Below are positions 1 through 5,042 of a stretch of DNA of 6,077 bases, one piece after another. The stretch is from CAYRZF01 sp964428805 (lineage in GTDB: Bacteria; Methylomirabilota; Methylomirabilia; Rokubacteriales; CSP1-6), in contig CAYRZF010000109.1 in assembly GCA_964428805.1 (NCBI GenBank), forward strand, positions 1 through 6,077, written 5' to 3'. Within the stretch, counting starts at the first letter, position 1. Each line of letters starts with the position of its first letter. The notes below the pieces were generated by a model. It was given only the letters and a program-made list of their open reading frames with translations. It ran no database searches and was not told the DNA's origin. Position numbers and translations under genes: made by a program.

Positions 1-3
1 AAT

Positions 4-75
4 CCCCTCACCTTCATCCTCTCCCCCCGAGGGGGAGAGGGCAGGGTGAGGGGGGAGAGGAGAAGAGGTGAGGGG
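4..75. repeat. C-rich/G-rich palindromic intergenic repeat (REP-like)
   Basis: Three copies of one unit, GGGGGAGAGG + 4-6 nt + GGTGAGGGG, are visible. One is inverted (27 down to 4) and two are direct (31-53 and 51-75, sharing three G). The inverted copy and the first direct copy can form a hairpin: 18-27 pairs perfectly with 31-40 around a 3-nt loop, and 4-12 pairs perfectly with 45-53 outside it. No T-tract follows on either strand, so a classical intrinsic terminator is not supported. Similar elements are, from memory, common between genes in Rokubacteria/NC10-like genomes. The repeat overlaps the 3' end of the RecA-like gene and supplies its stop codon. Confidence 0.8.
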
Positions 76-625
76 CATCGAGCGGGTTCGCGCGGGTACC
101 CACGCTGAGGGCCAGCCCGTCCTCTGCGGGATCGATGGCGAGGACCACGCTGGCGGCGCGCCGGAGCGCCCGGGCGAACCGCGGCTCACGGTAATCCTGG
201 GGGAGATAGGGATAGACGACGAGCACCGGCACACCCTTCCCTGCCAGGCGCTCCAGACCCTGCACAACCTCCTCGAAGAGGGCGGCCGCCTCCGGGGGCG
301 ACACCTCGTGATCGTGGAAGGTGGCCCCGAGCCCAACCGCCACCACGCCGTCGGCGGGCAGCTCGTTCACAGCCTGGGGAAGCCGGCCGACCACCAGCGC
401 GTGCAATTGGTGACAGGTGAAGGCCCGGGAGACGTACACGCGCGCGAGCAGTTCTTTCGGGTTGCGCCCCGCCCGTTTGGCGAGCCGCGCGACGGCGTAG
501 GGATCGAAGGCGTTGATTCCGTCCACCCAGCAGAGCCGGTCCCCGGCCATGAGCGAGCGGACCGCGATGGTCAGCCCCAGCCGCATGACGAACGGCACCC
601 CTTGAAGCAGGATCAGTCCGGTCAT
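14..625 (-). CDS. RecA/Rad51-like (ImuA/SulA-like) protein coupled to lexA
   Basis: This 203-aa protein looks like a RecA/Rad51-fold paralogue of the kind found in SOS cassettes beside lexA. Visible landmarks are an N-terminal strand where a P-loop would sit (LLQGVPFVMRLGLT, residues 6-19), the family-like stretch WVDGINAFDPYAVARLAKR (33-51), SRAFTCHQL (66-74), and a Walker B-like hydrophobic strand DGVVAVGLG (92-100) followed by HDHE. No GxxGxGK[ST] motif is present, so ATP binding by the usual mechanism is doubtful. The ATG directly follows the lexA TAA, which implies one transcript and translational coupling, and hence LexA control. Residues from about 184 to 203 (Ser/Pro/Gly-rich) are read through the palindromic repeat and are probably not ancestral. 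The role is inferred: an accessory factor in DNA repair, translesion synthesis or SOS-linked division control, as with ImuA or SulA. The family call comes from recalled similarity. Confidence 0.7.
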   Translation of the reverse strand: MTGLILLQGVPFVMRLGLTIAVRSLMAGDRLCWVDGINAFDPYAVARLAKRAGRNPKELLARVYVSRAFTCHQLHALVVGRLPQAVNELPADGVVAVGLGATFHDHEVSPPEAAALFEEVVQGLERLAGKGVPVLVVYPYLPQDYREPRFARALRRAASVVLAIDPAEDGLALSVGTRANPLDAPHLFSSPPSPCPLPLGGRG

Positions 626-1243
626 TTAAAACCCCCGAACCAGGCCGACGACCTTGCCCAGGATCTTGAAATCCTTCTGCCCCTGACGCACCAGGATCGG
701 GGACATGGTGGGATGTTCCGGCTTGAGCACGACGGCCTCGCCCTGTCGCCCGAACCGCTTCACCGTGGCCTCGTTATCCAGGAGCGCCACCACGATGTCA
801 CCGGGCTCGGCGCCCTCCTGCCGCCGCACCAGCACGAGGTCCCCCTCCACGATGTGGGCGTTGACCATGCTGTCGCCGCGCACCCGGAGCGCGAAGATCT
901 CCTCGCCCTTGCCCGCGAGCCACTCCACCCCGATGGGCAGGCTCCCTTCCCGGTTTTCCTCGGCCAGAAGCGGCGCCCCCGCGGCGATCCGACCGAGCAC
1001 CGGCACCTCGCGAATCGCCGGGCCGCGGTCCGCCAGGGTGAGGACGCGGGATGTCCGCCCCGCGGTCACGCGCCGCCGCAGCGCGCCCTTCTTTTCCAGA
1101 GCCCGGAGATGGTCAAACGCCGCACGCGGCGTGACGCGGAAGTGCCCCCCGATCTCGCGCACCGTGGGCGGCACGCTGTGTCGCTGCGTGAAGCTGCGGA
1201 TGAAGGCCAGAATCTCGCGTTGCCGCCGCGTCAGTTCGCGCAT
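626..1243 (-). CDS. lexA: LexA repressor, SOS response regulator
   Basis: LexA represses SOS genes and inactivates itself by autocleavage when RecA filaments form on single-stranded DNA. The 205-aa length fits the family. The N-terminal winged helix-turn-helix (about 1-70) starts with LTRRQREILAFI and has the recognition-helix region TPRAAFDHLRALEKKG (38-53), close to the E. coli pattern. The cleavage site is Ala88-Gly89 (RIAAGAP). The peptidase dyad is Ser125 (RGDSM) and Lys162 (ATVKRF). The 37-residue Ser-Lys spacing equals that of E. coli LexA (S119/K156). The ATG is preceded by GGGGGTGA at 1248-1255, a strong Shine-Dalgarno match 4 nt away. The gene has its own promoter with a palindrome in the spacer, consistent with autoregulation, and is co-transcribed with the abutting RecA-like gene. 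All catalytic residues are present, so it should be functional. Confidence 0.97.
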   Translation of the reverse strand: MRELTRRQREILAFIRSFTQRHSVPPTVREIGGHFRVTPRAAFDHLRALEKKGALRRRVTAGRTSRVLTLADRGPAIREVPVLGRIAAGAPLLAEENREGSLPIGVEWLAGKGEEIFALRVRGDSMVNAHIVEGDLVLVRRQEGAEPGDIVVALLDNEATVKRFGRQGEAVVLKPEHPTMSPILVRQGQKDFKILGKVVGLVRGF

Positions 1244-1278
1244 GTCCTCACCCCCGGCAGATCAGCGTCCTCTACATG

Positions 1279-1308
1279 AGGTTAGTCAACATGTGTTGAG
1301 CTTGTCAA
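1279..1308 (-). promoter_or_regulatory. lexA promoter (sigma70-like)
   Basis: On the minus strand a perfect TTGACA -35 box (1303-1308) is followed after 18 nt by TAACCT (1279-1284), which keeps the key T, A and final T of the -10 consensus. Transcription would start near 1272, giving a leader of roughly 30 nt before the lexA ATG. The spacer contains the inverted repeat described as the candidate LexA operator. The -35 is strong and the -10 is weak. Confidence 0.6.
1286..1299. promoter_or_regulatory. Candidate LexA operator (TCAACA-N2-TGTTGA)
   Basis: The 14-bp sequence TCAACATGTGTTGA has perfect 6-bp inverted arms around a 2-bp centre. It lies between the -35 and -10 of the lexA promoter, where a bound repressor would block RNA polymerase. 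A third half-site-like TGTCAA follows at 1303-1308, overlapping the -35. It differs from the E. coli (CTGT-N8-ACAG), Gram-positive (GAAC-N4-GTTC) and alphaproteobacterial (GTTC-N7-GTTC) boxes. Assignment to LexA is inferred from position and symmetry. Confidence 0.55.
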
Positions 1309-1310
1309 GC

Positions 1311-1350
1311 AAAAAAAATTAGCCCGGCTCCCACGGCTCACACACCGGGC
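1311..1350 (-). terminator. Intrinsic terminator at the end of the Tat-family gene
   Basis: On the minus strand GCCCGG (1350-1345) and CCGGGC (1327-1322) form a 6-bp GC stem with a 17-nt loop. The stem is followed at once by TAA and then eight T (1318-1311). It overlaps the last codons and the TAA stop of the Tat-family gene. It ends two bases before the lexA -35 box, so it would insulate the SOS unit from upstream transcription. The loop is rather long, but the T8 run makes the call reasonable. Confidence 0.6.
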
Positions 1351-1789
1351 ACGTCATGAAGCCCTGCTCCTTGGCCTCCGACACCCGCTTGTAGTACACC
1401 CGCTCCAGCTCTGGAATACGAGCCGCCCACCCGCACGTCCGCGCGTGGAAGATCCGGGAGCCACGCTGAGCCAGGTACGGTTCCCCTGGCGGGGTCTCAT
1501 TCCCTGCCCCGTAGGGATTGAGCACGGAATCGGGGAGGGGCTCGGTGGCTGGAGGCGGCGGGGCCGCCGCTGTGTCGGCCGTGGCCGGTTCGGGAGTCGG
1601 CGCAATCGGATCGGGGTCGTTGATGTGGAGGTTCGTCTCCAGGGTCGAGCGAAACTCCTCGGTGGCCCGCCGGAACTCACGCATGGCGCGGCCCAGCGCG
1701 CGGCCCAATTCCGGGAGCCGTGTCGGCCCGAAGACCAGCAGCGCAATCACGAGGATGAGGACCAGTTCCTGGAGGCCGATGTCAAACAC
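1319..1789 (-). CDS. TatA/TatB-family translocase protein fused to a C-terminal His/Cys (Ada-like zinc) domain
   Basis: The first 50 residues are a classical TatA/TatB module: a short N-terminal segment with Glu8, a membrane helix (about 8-20), the conserved FGPTRLPELGRALG hinge (20-33) and a basic amphipathic helix (to about 52). TatA/TatB partner TatC to export folded twin-arginine proteins across the inner membrane. The MFDIG start is TatB-like and the hinge TatA-like, so the paralogue is left open. Residues 58-88 are a Pro/Ala/Thr-rich linker. Residues 104-153 form a separate small domain with His115, Cys119 (FHARTC) and Cys147, Cys150 (CPVC), plus SEAKEQGF before the last Cys pair. From memory this arrangement resembles Ada-type metal-binding modules, giving a plausible four-ligand zinc site. 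Total length (156 aa) exceeds a plain TatA. The start is GTG at 1789, with GGGG 7 nt upstream and an in-frame stop just before it. No tatC is in the window. Confidence 0.85.
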   Translation of the reverse strand: MFDIGLQELVLILVIALLVFGPTRLPELGRALGRAMREFRRATEEFRSTLETNLHINDPDPIAPTPEPATADTAAAPPPPATEPLPDSVLNPYGAGNETPPGEPYLAQRGSRIFHARTCGWAARIPELERVYYKRVSEAKEQGFMTCPVCEPWEPG

Positions 1790-1853
1790 GCGCGCGCCCC
1801 ATCACGATCCGATCATACCACCGCTCTCGATCTCGGCGGCGAGCAGGCTTTCC

Positions 1854-2138
1854 CTAGCGGGTAGCACTCTCCGCCGTCGTCGGGTCGATCACGGACTTGA
1901 TCTCCGCAATGCGGTTTACGGGAAACCCGCCTTGCCGGGCGTGCTCCCTGATCATCTCCGCGCTGGGCGCGATATACACGCAGTACACCTTGTCCCCCGT
2001 GACGTAACTCTGGACCCATTGAATCTGCGGGCCCAGCTTGTTGAGCACGCTACACGACTTCTGCGAGAGGGCCTGCAGCTCCCGGGAAGACAGCTTCCCT
2101 GCCCCCGGGACGTCGCGCTCAATCAGGTACTTTGGCAT
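1854..2138 (-). CDS. DUF4242 domain protein (small ferredoxin-like, possible metal-binding)
   Basis: The whole 94-aa protein matches the DUF4242 pattern as I recall it: MPKYLIERDVPGAGKLS (1-17), ELQALSQKSC (20-29), LGPQIQWVQSYV (35-46), YCVYIAPSAEMIREHARQGG (52-71) and VIDPTT (83-88). Members are single-domain alpha/beta proteins. One Streptomyces member (SCO4226) is reported to bind nickel, but function in most bacteria is unknown. The start at 2138 is chosen because the family begins at MPKYL and GGGGGG lies about 6 nt upstream; a longer open frame to 2360 is read out of frame through the glycosyltransferase gene. The ATG lies 16 nt inside the 3' end of that gene, so translation is probably coupled. 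Cys29 and Cys53 are the only cysteines. A cytoplasmic location is likely, since no signal peptide or membrane helix is visible. Confidence 0.9.
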   Translation of the reverse strand: MPKYLIERDVPGAGKLSSRELQALSQKSCSVLNKLGPQIQWVQSYVTGDKVYCVYIAPSAEMIREHARQGGFPVNRIAEIKSVIDPTTAESATR

Positions 2139-2947
2139 CGCCGCCCCCCTTTGAAGATCTTTGCCGCCATCCAATCGCTCACCCGCTCTCGCCCGGACCG
2201 CACGTCGCACGGTAAACGGTGCCCGTACTTCCCGATGAATCGGTTGAGCACCGACTGGCGAAGAGTGAGATCCCGGCGCTCGCGGTCGGGACGCTCGGTG
2301 AAGTCTCGCGCACGCGTGCCGCCGCCCCGGTGGTCGAACGGCGCGTACACGACGAGGCACCTGTAGCCGGCTTCCCGGACGGCGAAGGATAAATCGCGGT
2401 CATACCCGTGAAAGAACCCGTAGCCTTCGTCGAGACCCCCGACCGATTCCAGCAGCTCCCGGGACAGGCACATACACACCCCGTCGATGACCACGACCTC
2501 CTCCCAAGGAGGCCGGACTGTTGGCCCGTCGGCAAGGCTGTGGACGATCGTGCGCCCGACGTAACGCCCGTCCTTCCGAAGCCGCTTGACGCCGTAGAGG
2601 CCGCTGAGCCCCACGCCGGGCTCACGCAGGGCGGCGAGCAGGCGTGAGAGCCAGTCCGGCTCCCGCATCTCCGTGTCGTTGTGGAGGAGGCAGATGAACT
2701 CGGTCTCCGCGTGGCGCCACGCGCGGTTGAGCGAGGCGATCACCGACTCGTTCGTCCCGTAGGGAACGAACCGCAGCGGAAACGGGTACTCGAACCGCTC
2801 GAAGAATTCCCGCGTGCCGTCCGTCGAACCGTTGTCGATGACGACCAAGCGGAACGGCTCCGTTGTGGCGCGGAGGCTTTCCATGCATGCGCGCGTGAGG
2901 GACAGCTGGTTGAACACGCACATGACGACCGTGACCCGCTCGCTCAT
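2123..2947 (-). CDS. Glycosyltransferase family 2 (GT-A fold)
   Basis: This 274-aa inverting sugar transferase should use a nucleotide-activated donor. The N-terminal Rossmann-like half has VTVVMCVFNQ (5-14) and VIDNGSTDGT (36-45), the nucleotide-binding Asp38 region. LLHNDTEM (87-94) holds the metal-binding DxD equivalent at Asn90-Asp91. The acceptor half has GLDEGYGFFHGYDRDLSF (171-188), in which Asp183 or Asp185 is the likely catalytic base, and FDHRGGGT (204-211), whose His206 could be a late metal ligand. No membrane helix is present, so it is probably cytosolic or peripheral. Acceptor and donor cannot be told; capsule, O-antigen or protein glycosylation are all possible. The ATG at 2947 lacks a clear Shine-Dalgarno sequence, but the fold starts within five residues, so it must be close to right. 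It lies 62 bp after the small membrane protein gene and overlaps the DUF4242 gene by 16 nt. Confidence 0.93.
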   Translation of the reverse strand: MSERVTVVMCVFNQLSLTRACMESLRATTEPFRLVVIDNGSTDGTREFFERFEYPFPLRFVPYGTNESVIASLNRAWRHAETEFICLLHNDTEMREPDWLSRLLAALREPGVGLSGLYGVKRLRKDGRYVGRTIVHSLADGPTVRPPWEEVVVIDGVCMCLSRELLESVGGLDEGYGFFHGYDRDLSFAVREAGYRCLVVYAPFDHRGGGTRARDFTERPDRERRDLTLRQSVLNRFIGKYGHRLPCDVRSGRERVSDWMAAKIFKGGRRCQST

Positions 2948-3009
2948 GAACGAACGACTGATATTGGGTTCGGTGATTCAAAAGGACTGGGTGTCTGGAG
3001 ATCCGCCGA

Positions 3010-3417
3010 TCAGAGAAGGTCCAATGACTGGATGAACTTGGCAAAAAGACGAACGCCGAGTATGGCAAGCGAGTAGAACGGCTTGAACAGCTTGCTCCCC
3101 TTCTTTTTCTTTAACCGAGTCTCTAGCCTCGGCAGCCAACCGAACCGCAATCCGCGCCTGAAGGCTATGAGGAAGGTCAGGGCAGTGAGGCTCAAGAGGT
3201 TGAAAAGGGAGACCGCCCGGACTGCTTCCTGAGGATCAGCGAAGAGGGGAGGAGGTGGATCCGGGACGTACAGGGCACCCATGATGAGCATCCCCCCGGC
3301 CCACCTGACCCATTCTGGATCCATGGAGAAGAGGATCACGCCATAGATGCAGAAGAGAAGCGCACCGATCGCCACGCCTTTTTTCGTGAAGATCCTATCT
3401 TCTGAGTGATTTCCCAC
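3010..3417 (-). CDS. Small multi-pass membrane protein, unknown function
   Basis: I do not recognise this family. With the GTG start at 3417 the protein is 135 aa. It has a short polar N-terminus, a membrane helix at about 14-31 (GVAIGALLFCIYGVILF), a second hydrophobic stretch at about 39-51, a proline run (PDPPPP, 52-57), a third helix at about 67-86, a basic cytoplasmic-type segment RLKKKKGSK (101-109), and a last amphipathic or hydrophobic stretch at 113-130. The frame is open back to a GTG at 3534 (174 aa). I prefer 3417 because AAGGGGA sits about 8 nt upstream, 3534 has no ribosome-binding site, and the extra 39 residues are polar and overlap the divergent promoter. The third-position GC looks lower than in neighbouring genes. 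It lies 62 bp ahead of the glycosyltransferase, so a shared role in surface glycan work is possible but unproven. Confidence 0.65.
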   Translation of the reverse strand: MGNHSEDRIFTKKGVAIGALLFCIYGVILFSMDPEWVRWAGGMLIMGALYVPDPPPPLFADPQEAVRAVSLFNLLSLTALTFLIAFRRGLRFGWLPRLETRLKKKKGSKLFKPFYSLAILGVRLFAKFIQSLDLL

Positions 3418-3522
3418 TCCCGCTGTCCCCTTCCCCTCTAATCTACCCCATCTCCACGACTCGCGCCCATCTTCACGATGTCCCGCCTCGTGGAGGGTGC
3501 TCGTTGTCGCCTCCGAAAATTC

Positions 3523-3552
3523 TTGACATCTCACAACATATTGGGTTGCAAT
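3523..3552 (+). promoter_or_regulatory. Promoter for the coiled-coil gene
   Basis: A perfect TTGACA (3523-3528) is followed after 18 nt by TGCAAT (3547-3552), a 4/6 match to TATAAT. The expected start site near 3559 gives a very short leader that begins about at the GGGAG ribosome-binding site (3559-3563), ahead of the GTG at 3575. It is the only strong plus-strand promoter candidate seen. Confidence 0.45.
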
Positions 3553-3574
3553 CTATCTGGGAGCGCAATACCTA

Positions 3575-4114
3575 GTGTTAGAAACGCGCTTGGACGAGAA
3601 TACCAAAACTGAAACCTCGGCGAGCCGGCTCCAGCAGGCTCAGCGGGCGCTTGCCGCCGCCGAGTGGGAAGAGAGGAAAGAGCGGCAGCAGTTCAACGCC
3701 TTAGAAACCCAGGAGCAGCAACTTTGCTTCGAGCTCAAGCTGGCTAGAACCACGGAGAACCCTCCCGCGGCCCTTCCCGCCGTCCAGGCCGCGCAAAGGC
3801 AGGTGGACAGCCTCTCACGGAAGAGGGAGCAGTTCGCCCGCCAGAAGGCCTACCAGGGCGAGCTGGTGCGAACGGCCCGGCAACGTCTCGACGCGGCTCG
3901 AAGGACCTACGACGACCTCCAGCGCCGCGCCCTCGAGCTGCAGAATATTATCCGACGAGAAGAACGAACCGTGGCCCAGTGGCAACAGCAGATCAAGGAT
4001 ACGGAGCAGCAGCTGGCCCGCTGGGAGCGGATGCTCGCTGAAGGACAGGCCCGGCTCGAACAAGGCCGGTGGGAATACGCCGAGCTAGCAGGTCTCCACT
4101 GGAAGAGTTCGTAA
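3575..4114 (+). CDS. Coiled-coil protein, unknown function
   Basis: This 179-aa protein is almost wholly alpha-helical coiled coil. One segment runs from about 15 to 58 and a second from about 69 to 170, with heptad-like leucine, alanine and glutamine patterns. They are split by a Pro-containing hinge TTENPPAALP (59-68). Charged and Gln-rich repeats such as QWQQQIKDTEQQLARWE (135-151) are typical. No signal peptide, membrane helix or enzymatic motif is visible, so a cytoplasmic structural or scaffolding role is only a guess. The start is GTG with GGGAG 11 nt upstream. It is the only plus-strand gene here, and its stop is 3 bp from the stop of the convergent membrane-protein gene, leaving no room for a terminator. 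Low-complexity composition makes homology hard to judge by eye. Confidence 0.75.
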   Translation: MLETRLDENTKTETSASRLQQAQRALAAAEWEERKERQQFNALETQEQQLCFELKLARTTENPPAALPAVQAAQRQVDSLSRKREQFARQKAYQGELVRTARQRLDAARRTYDDLQRRALELQNIIRREERTVAQWQQQIKDTEQQLARWERMLAEGQARLEQGRWEYAELAGLHWKSS

Positions 4115-4117
4115 CCC

Positions 4118-4513
4118 TCACGGTTTGGGGCTGAGCCGGGCCAATTCGGTGGTCACGCATTGCCTCACCCACTCGCCTCTCTTGGCGTCCGGGATCACAT
4201 GCTGTGGACTCTCCGGCGAGTACCGCGCCAGCGCCTCCCAGCAGCGCGCCCGCACCTGGGCAACCTGCAGGTCGGCCTGGAGCAGCCGGAGCGTCCGCCG
4301 GTGCTGGTAATCCCACCGGAGGGCGAGGACCGCCACCGCCACCGAGACTCCCACGACGATGCTGACGAGTAGGACTAGTGCCGCCGCCCGCCACCGCCGC
4401 ACCCGTAGCTCGGCGGCCGCGACGAGCCCGGAGAGCTTGATCTCGATCGGTCCCTCGGGATAACGAACAATTTCGACGCCGGGGACGCGCACCGCCAAAT
4501 TGCCGTCCATCAT
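4118..4513 (-). CDS. Single-span membrane protein, unknown, second gene of a coupled pair
   Basis: This 131-aa protein has a soluble N-terminus (1-38), a basic RVRRWR motif (37-42), one clear membrane helix at about 43-65 (rich in Val, Ala and Leu), and a helical C-terminal domain (66-131) with two cysteines, Cys91 and Cys119. The basic cluster before the helix suggests N-in topology with the C-terminal domain outside the cytoplasm, although RWDYQHRRTLR after the helix is also basic. Its ATG overlaps the TGA of the 89-aa gene (ATGA), a typical sign of reinitiation and joint function. A second ATG follows at once, so the true start may be one codon later. No family is recognised. It converges on the coiled-coil gene with a 3-bp gap. 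Confidence 0.75.
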   Translation of the reverse strand: MMDGNLAVRVPGVEIVRYPEGPIEIKLSGLVAAAELRVRRWRAAALVLLVSIVVGVSVAVAVLALRWDYQHRRTLRLLQADLQVAQVRARCWEALARYSPESPQHVIPDAKRGEWVRQCVTTELARLSPKP

Positions 4514-4779
4514 TTCACTTCACCCTGGGCTGGCGACAGCACGCCTTGCCGCTGGCGGACTATCACAAACGAACGGTAGCAGAGATCATTGTCGATGCTC
4601 GACGGGCCGCGGCGGGCCGCCCGGCGTCGCTCCGGCCCGTACGCTTGGACGCGCTGCCGGCGCTCTCCCCGGCGTCGGTCCAATATGACCTCCACCTTCT
4701 CGTCCCCAGCGAAATTTTGCTTCAGATACCGCCAAAGGTCGGGCTGGTTTCGCGCCACGATGAGCAGGTACCGGACCAT
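4510..4779 (-). CDS. Small Arg-rich protein, unknown, first gene of a coupled pair
   Basis: This 89-aa protein has an N-terminal beta-alpha segment MVRYLLIVARNQPDLWRYLK (1-20), then DEKVEVILDRRRGERRQR (26-43), a second Arg cluster PERRRAARR (49-57), and a tail with a further short hydrophobic strand FVIV (71-74). DRRRGERR-type motifs recur, as I recall, in small uncharacterised proteins of Rokubacteria and Deltaproteobacteria; no function is known to me. The basic clusters could contact nucleic acid or acidic partners, which is inference. The ATG has GGAAGGGCGG just upstream, a good ribosome-binding site. The TGA overlaps the next ATG. Its 263-bp upstream region holds no gene and may be a structured leader. 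Confidence 0.75.
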   Translation of the reverse strand: MVRYLLIVARNQPDLWRYLKQNFAGDEKVEVILDRRRGERRQRVQAYGPERRRAARRGPSSIDNDLCYRSFVIVRQRQGVLSPAQGEVK

Positions 4780-5042
4780 ATCCGCCCTTCCATGCCTTCA
4801 CCGGCCGGAACCCCGGGGCAGGTCGAAGCCCTGATATGAGGGGAACGAGAACCTGCGGGGAGAGAAATCAAATCCGGGGTTCCTTCTGGAGAAGATCCGG
4901 GAATCTTCCGCTATGTCGGAAGACTCCCCTTCGGGGGCACCCCACCGTCAGCAACCCACGAGGGGCCCCGGCAATTGGTGTTTCTCGAGGGAAGACTACG
5001 CTAAGGCAGGAGAGTCCTTCACGTCAAGCCTTTTTAATTACT
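4780..5042. other. Non-coding stretch with strong secondary-structure potential
   Basis: No convincing gene lies here. Nested or adjacent inverted repeats are visible: CCGGG (4897-4901) with CCCGG (4967-4971); TCTTCCG (4904-4910) with CGGAAGA (4917-4923), a 6-nt loop; and CCCC-TTCG-GGGG (4926-4937), a C(UUCG)G tetraloop hairpin. Together they could form a multi-branched element of about 75 nt, readable on either strand. On the minus strand it would be a leader of the 89-aa gene; on the plus strand it would be an independent small RNA. I could not match it to any riboswitch consensus I know. Confidence 0.4.
4998..5027 (-). promoter_or_regulatory. Weak promoter candidate for the coupled pair
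   Basis: On the minus strand TTGACG (5022-5027) is followed after 18 nt by TAGCGT (4998-5003), which keeps T, A and final T, much like the lexA -10. It would give a leader of about 210 nt spanning the structured stretch before the 89-aa gene. The -10 match is poor, so this is tentative. Confidence 0.25.

Noticed and set aside
68..1279. Long plus-strand open frame (403 codons) opposite the RecA-like and lexA genes
   Set aside because: It is antisense to two well-supported genes; His/Arg/Pro-rich shadow composition; a product of high GC.
2139..2360. N-terminal extension of the DUF4242 frame to 2360
   Set aside because: The added Arg/Pro/His-rich residues lie out of frame inside the glycosyltransferase gene; the family starts at MPKYL, which has its own ribosome-binding site.
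1518..2366. Plus-strand open frame of 282 codons opposite the Tat and DUF4242 genes
   Set aside because: It is antisense to recognised domains and has Ser/Arg-rich shadow composition with no motif.
2622..3068. Minus-strand frame of 148 codons overlapping the glycosyltransferase start
   Set aside because: It is a frame-shifted reading of the glycosyltransferase gene with His/Arg-rich composition.
3418..3534. Upstream GTG start at 3534 for the small membrane protein
   Set aside because: It has no ribosome-binding site, the added residues are polar and unremarkable, and it overlaps the divergent promoter. It is kept only as an alternative.
4936..4975. Resemblance to a SAM-IV-type riboswitch (GGTGGGGTGCCCC on the minus strand)
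   Set aside because: The required GGCAACC segment is not upstream on the same strand; the GCAACCC seen here is on the opposite strand.
5003..5035. Plus-strand terminator-like AAGGC/GCCTT followed by T-rich sequence
   Set aside because: The stem is short and interrupted by an asymmetric loop, with no plus-strand gene upstream. It would matter only if a plus-strand small RNA were shown.
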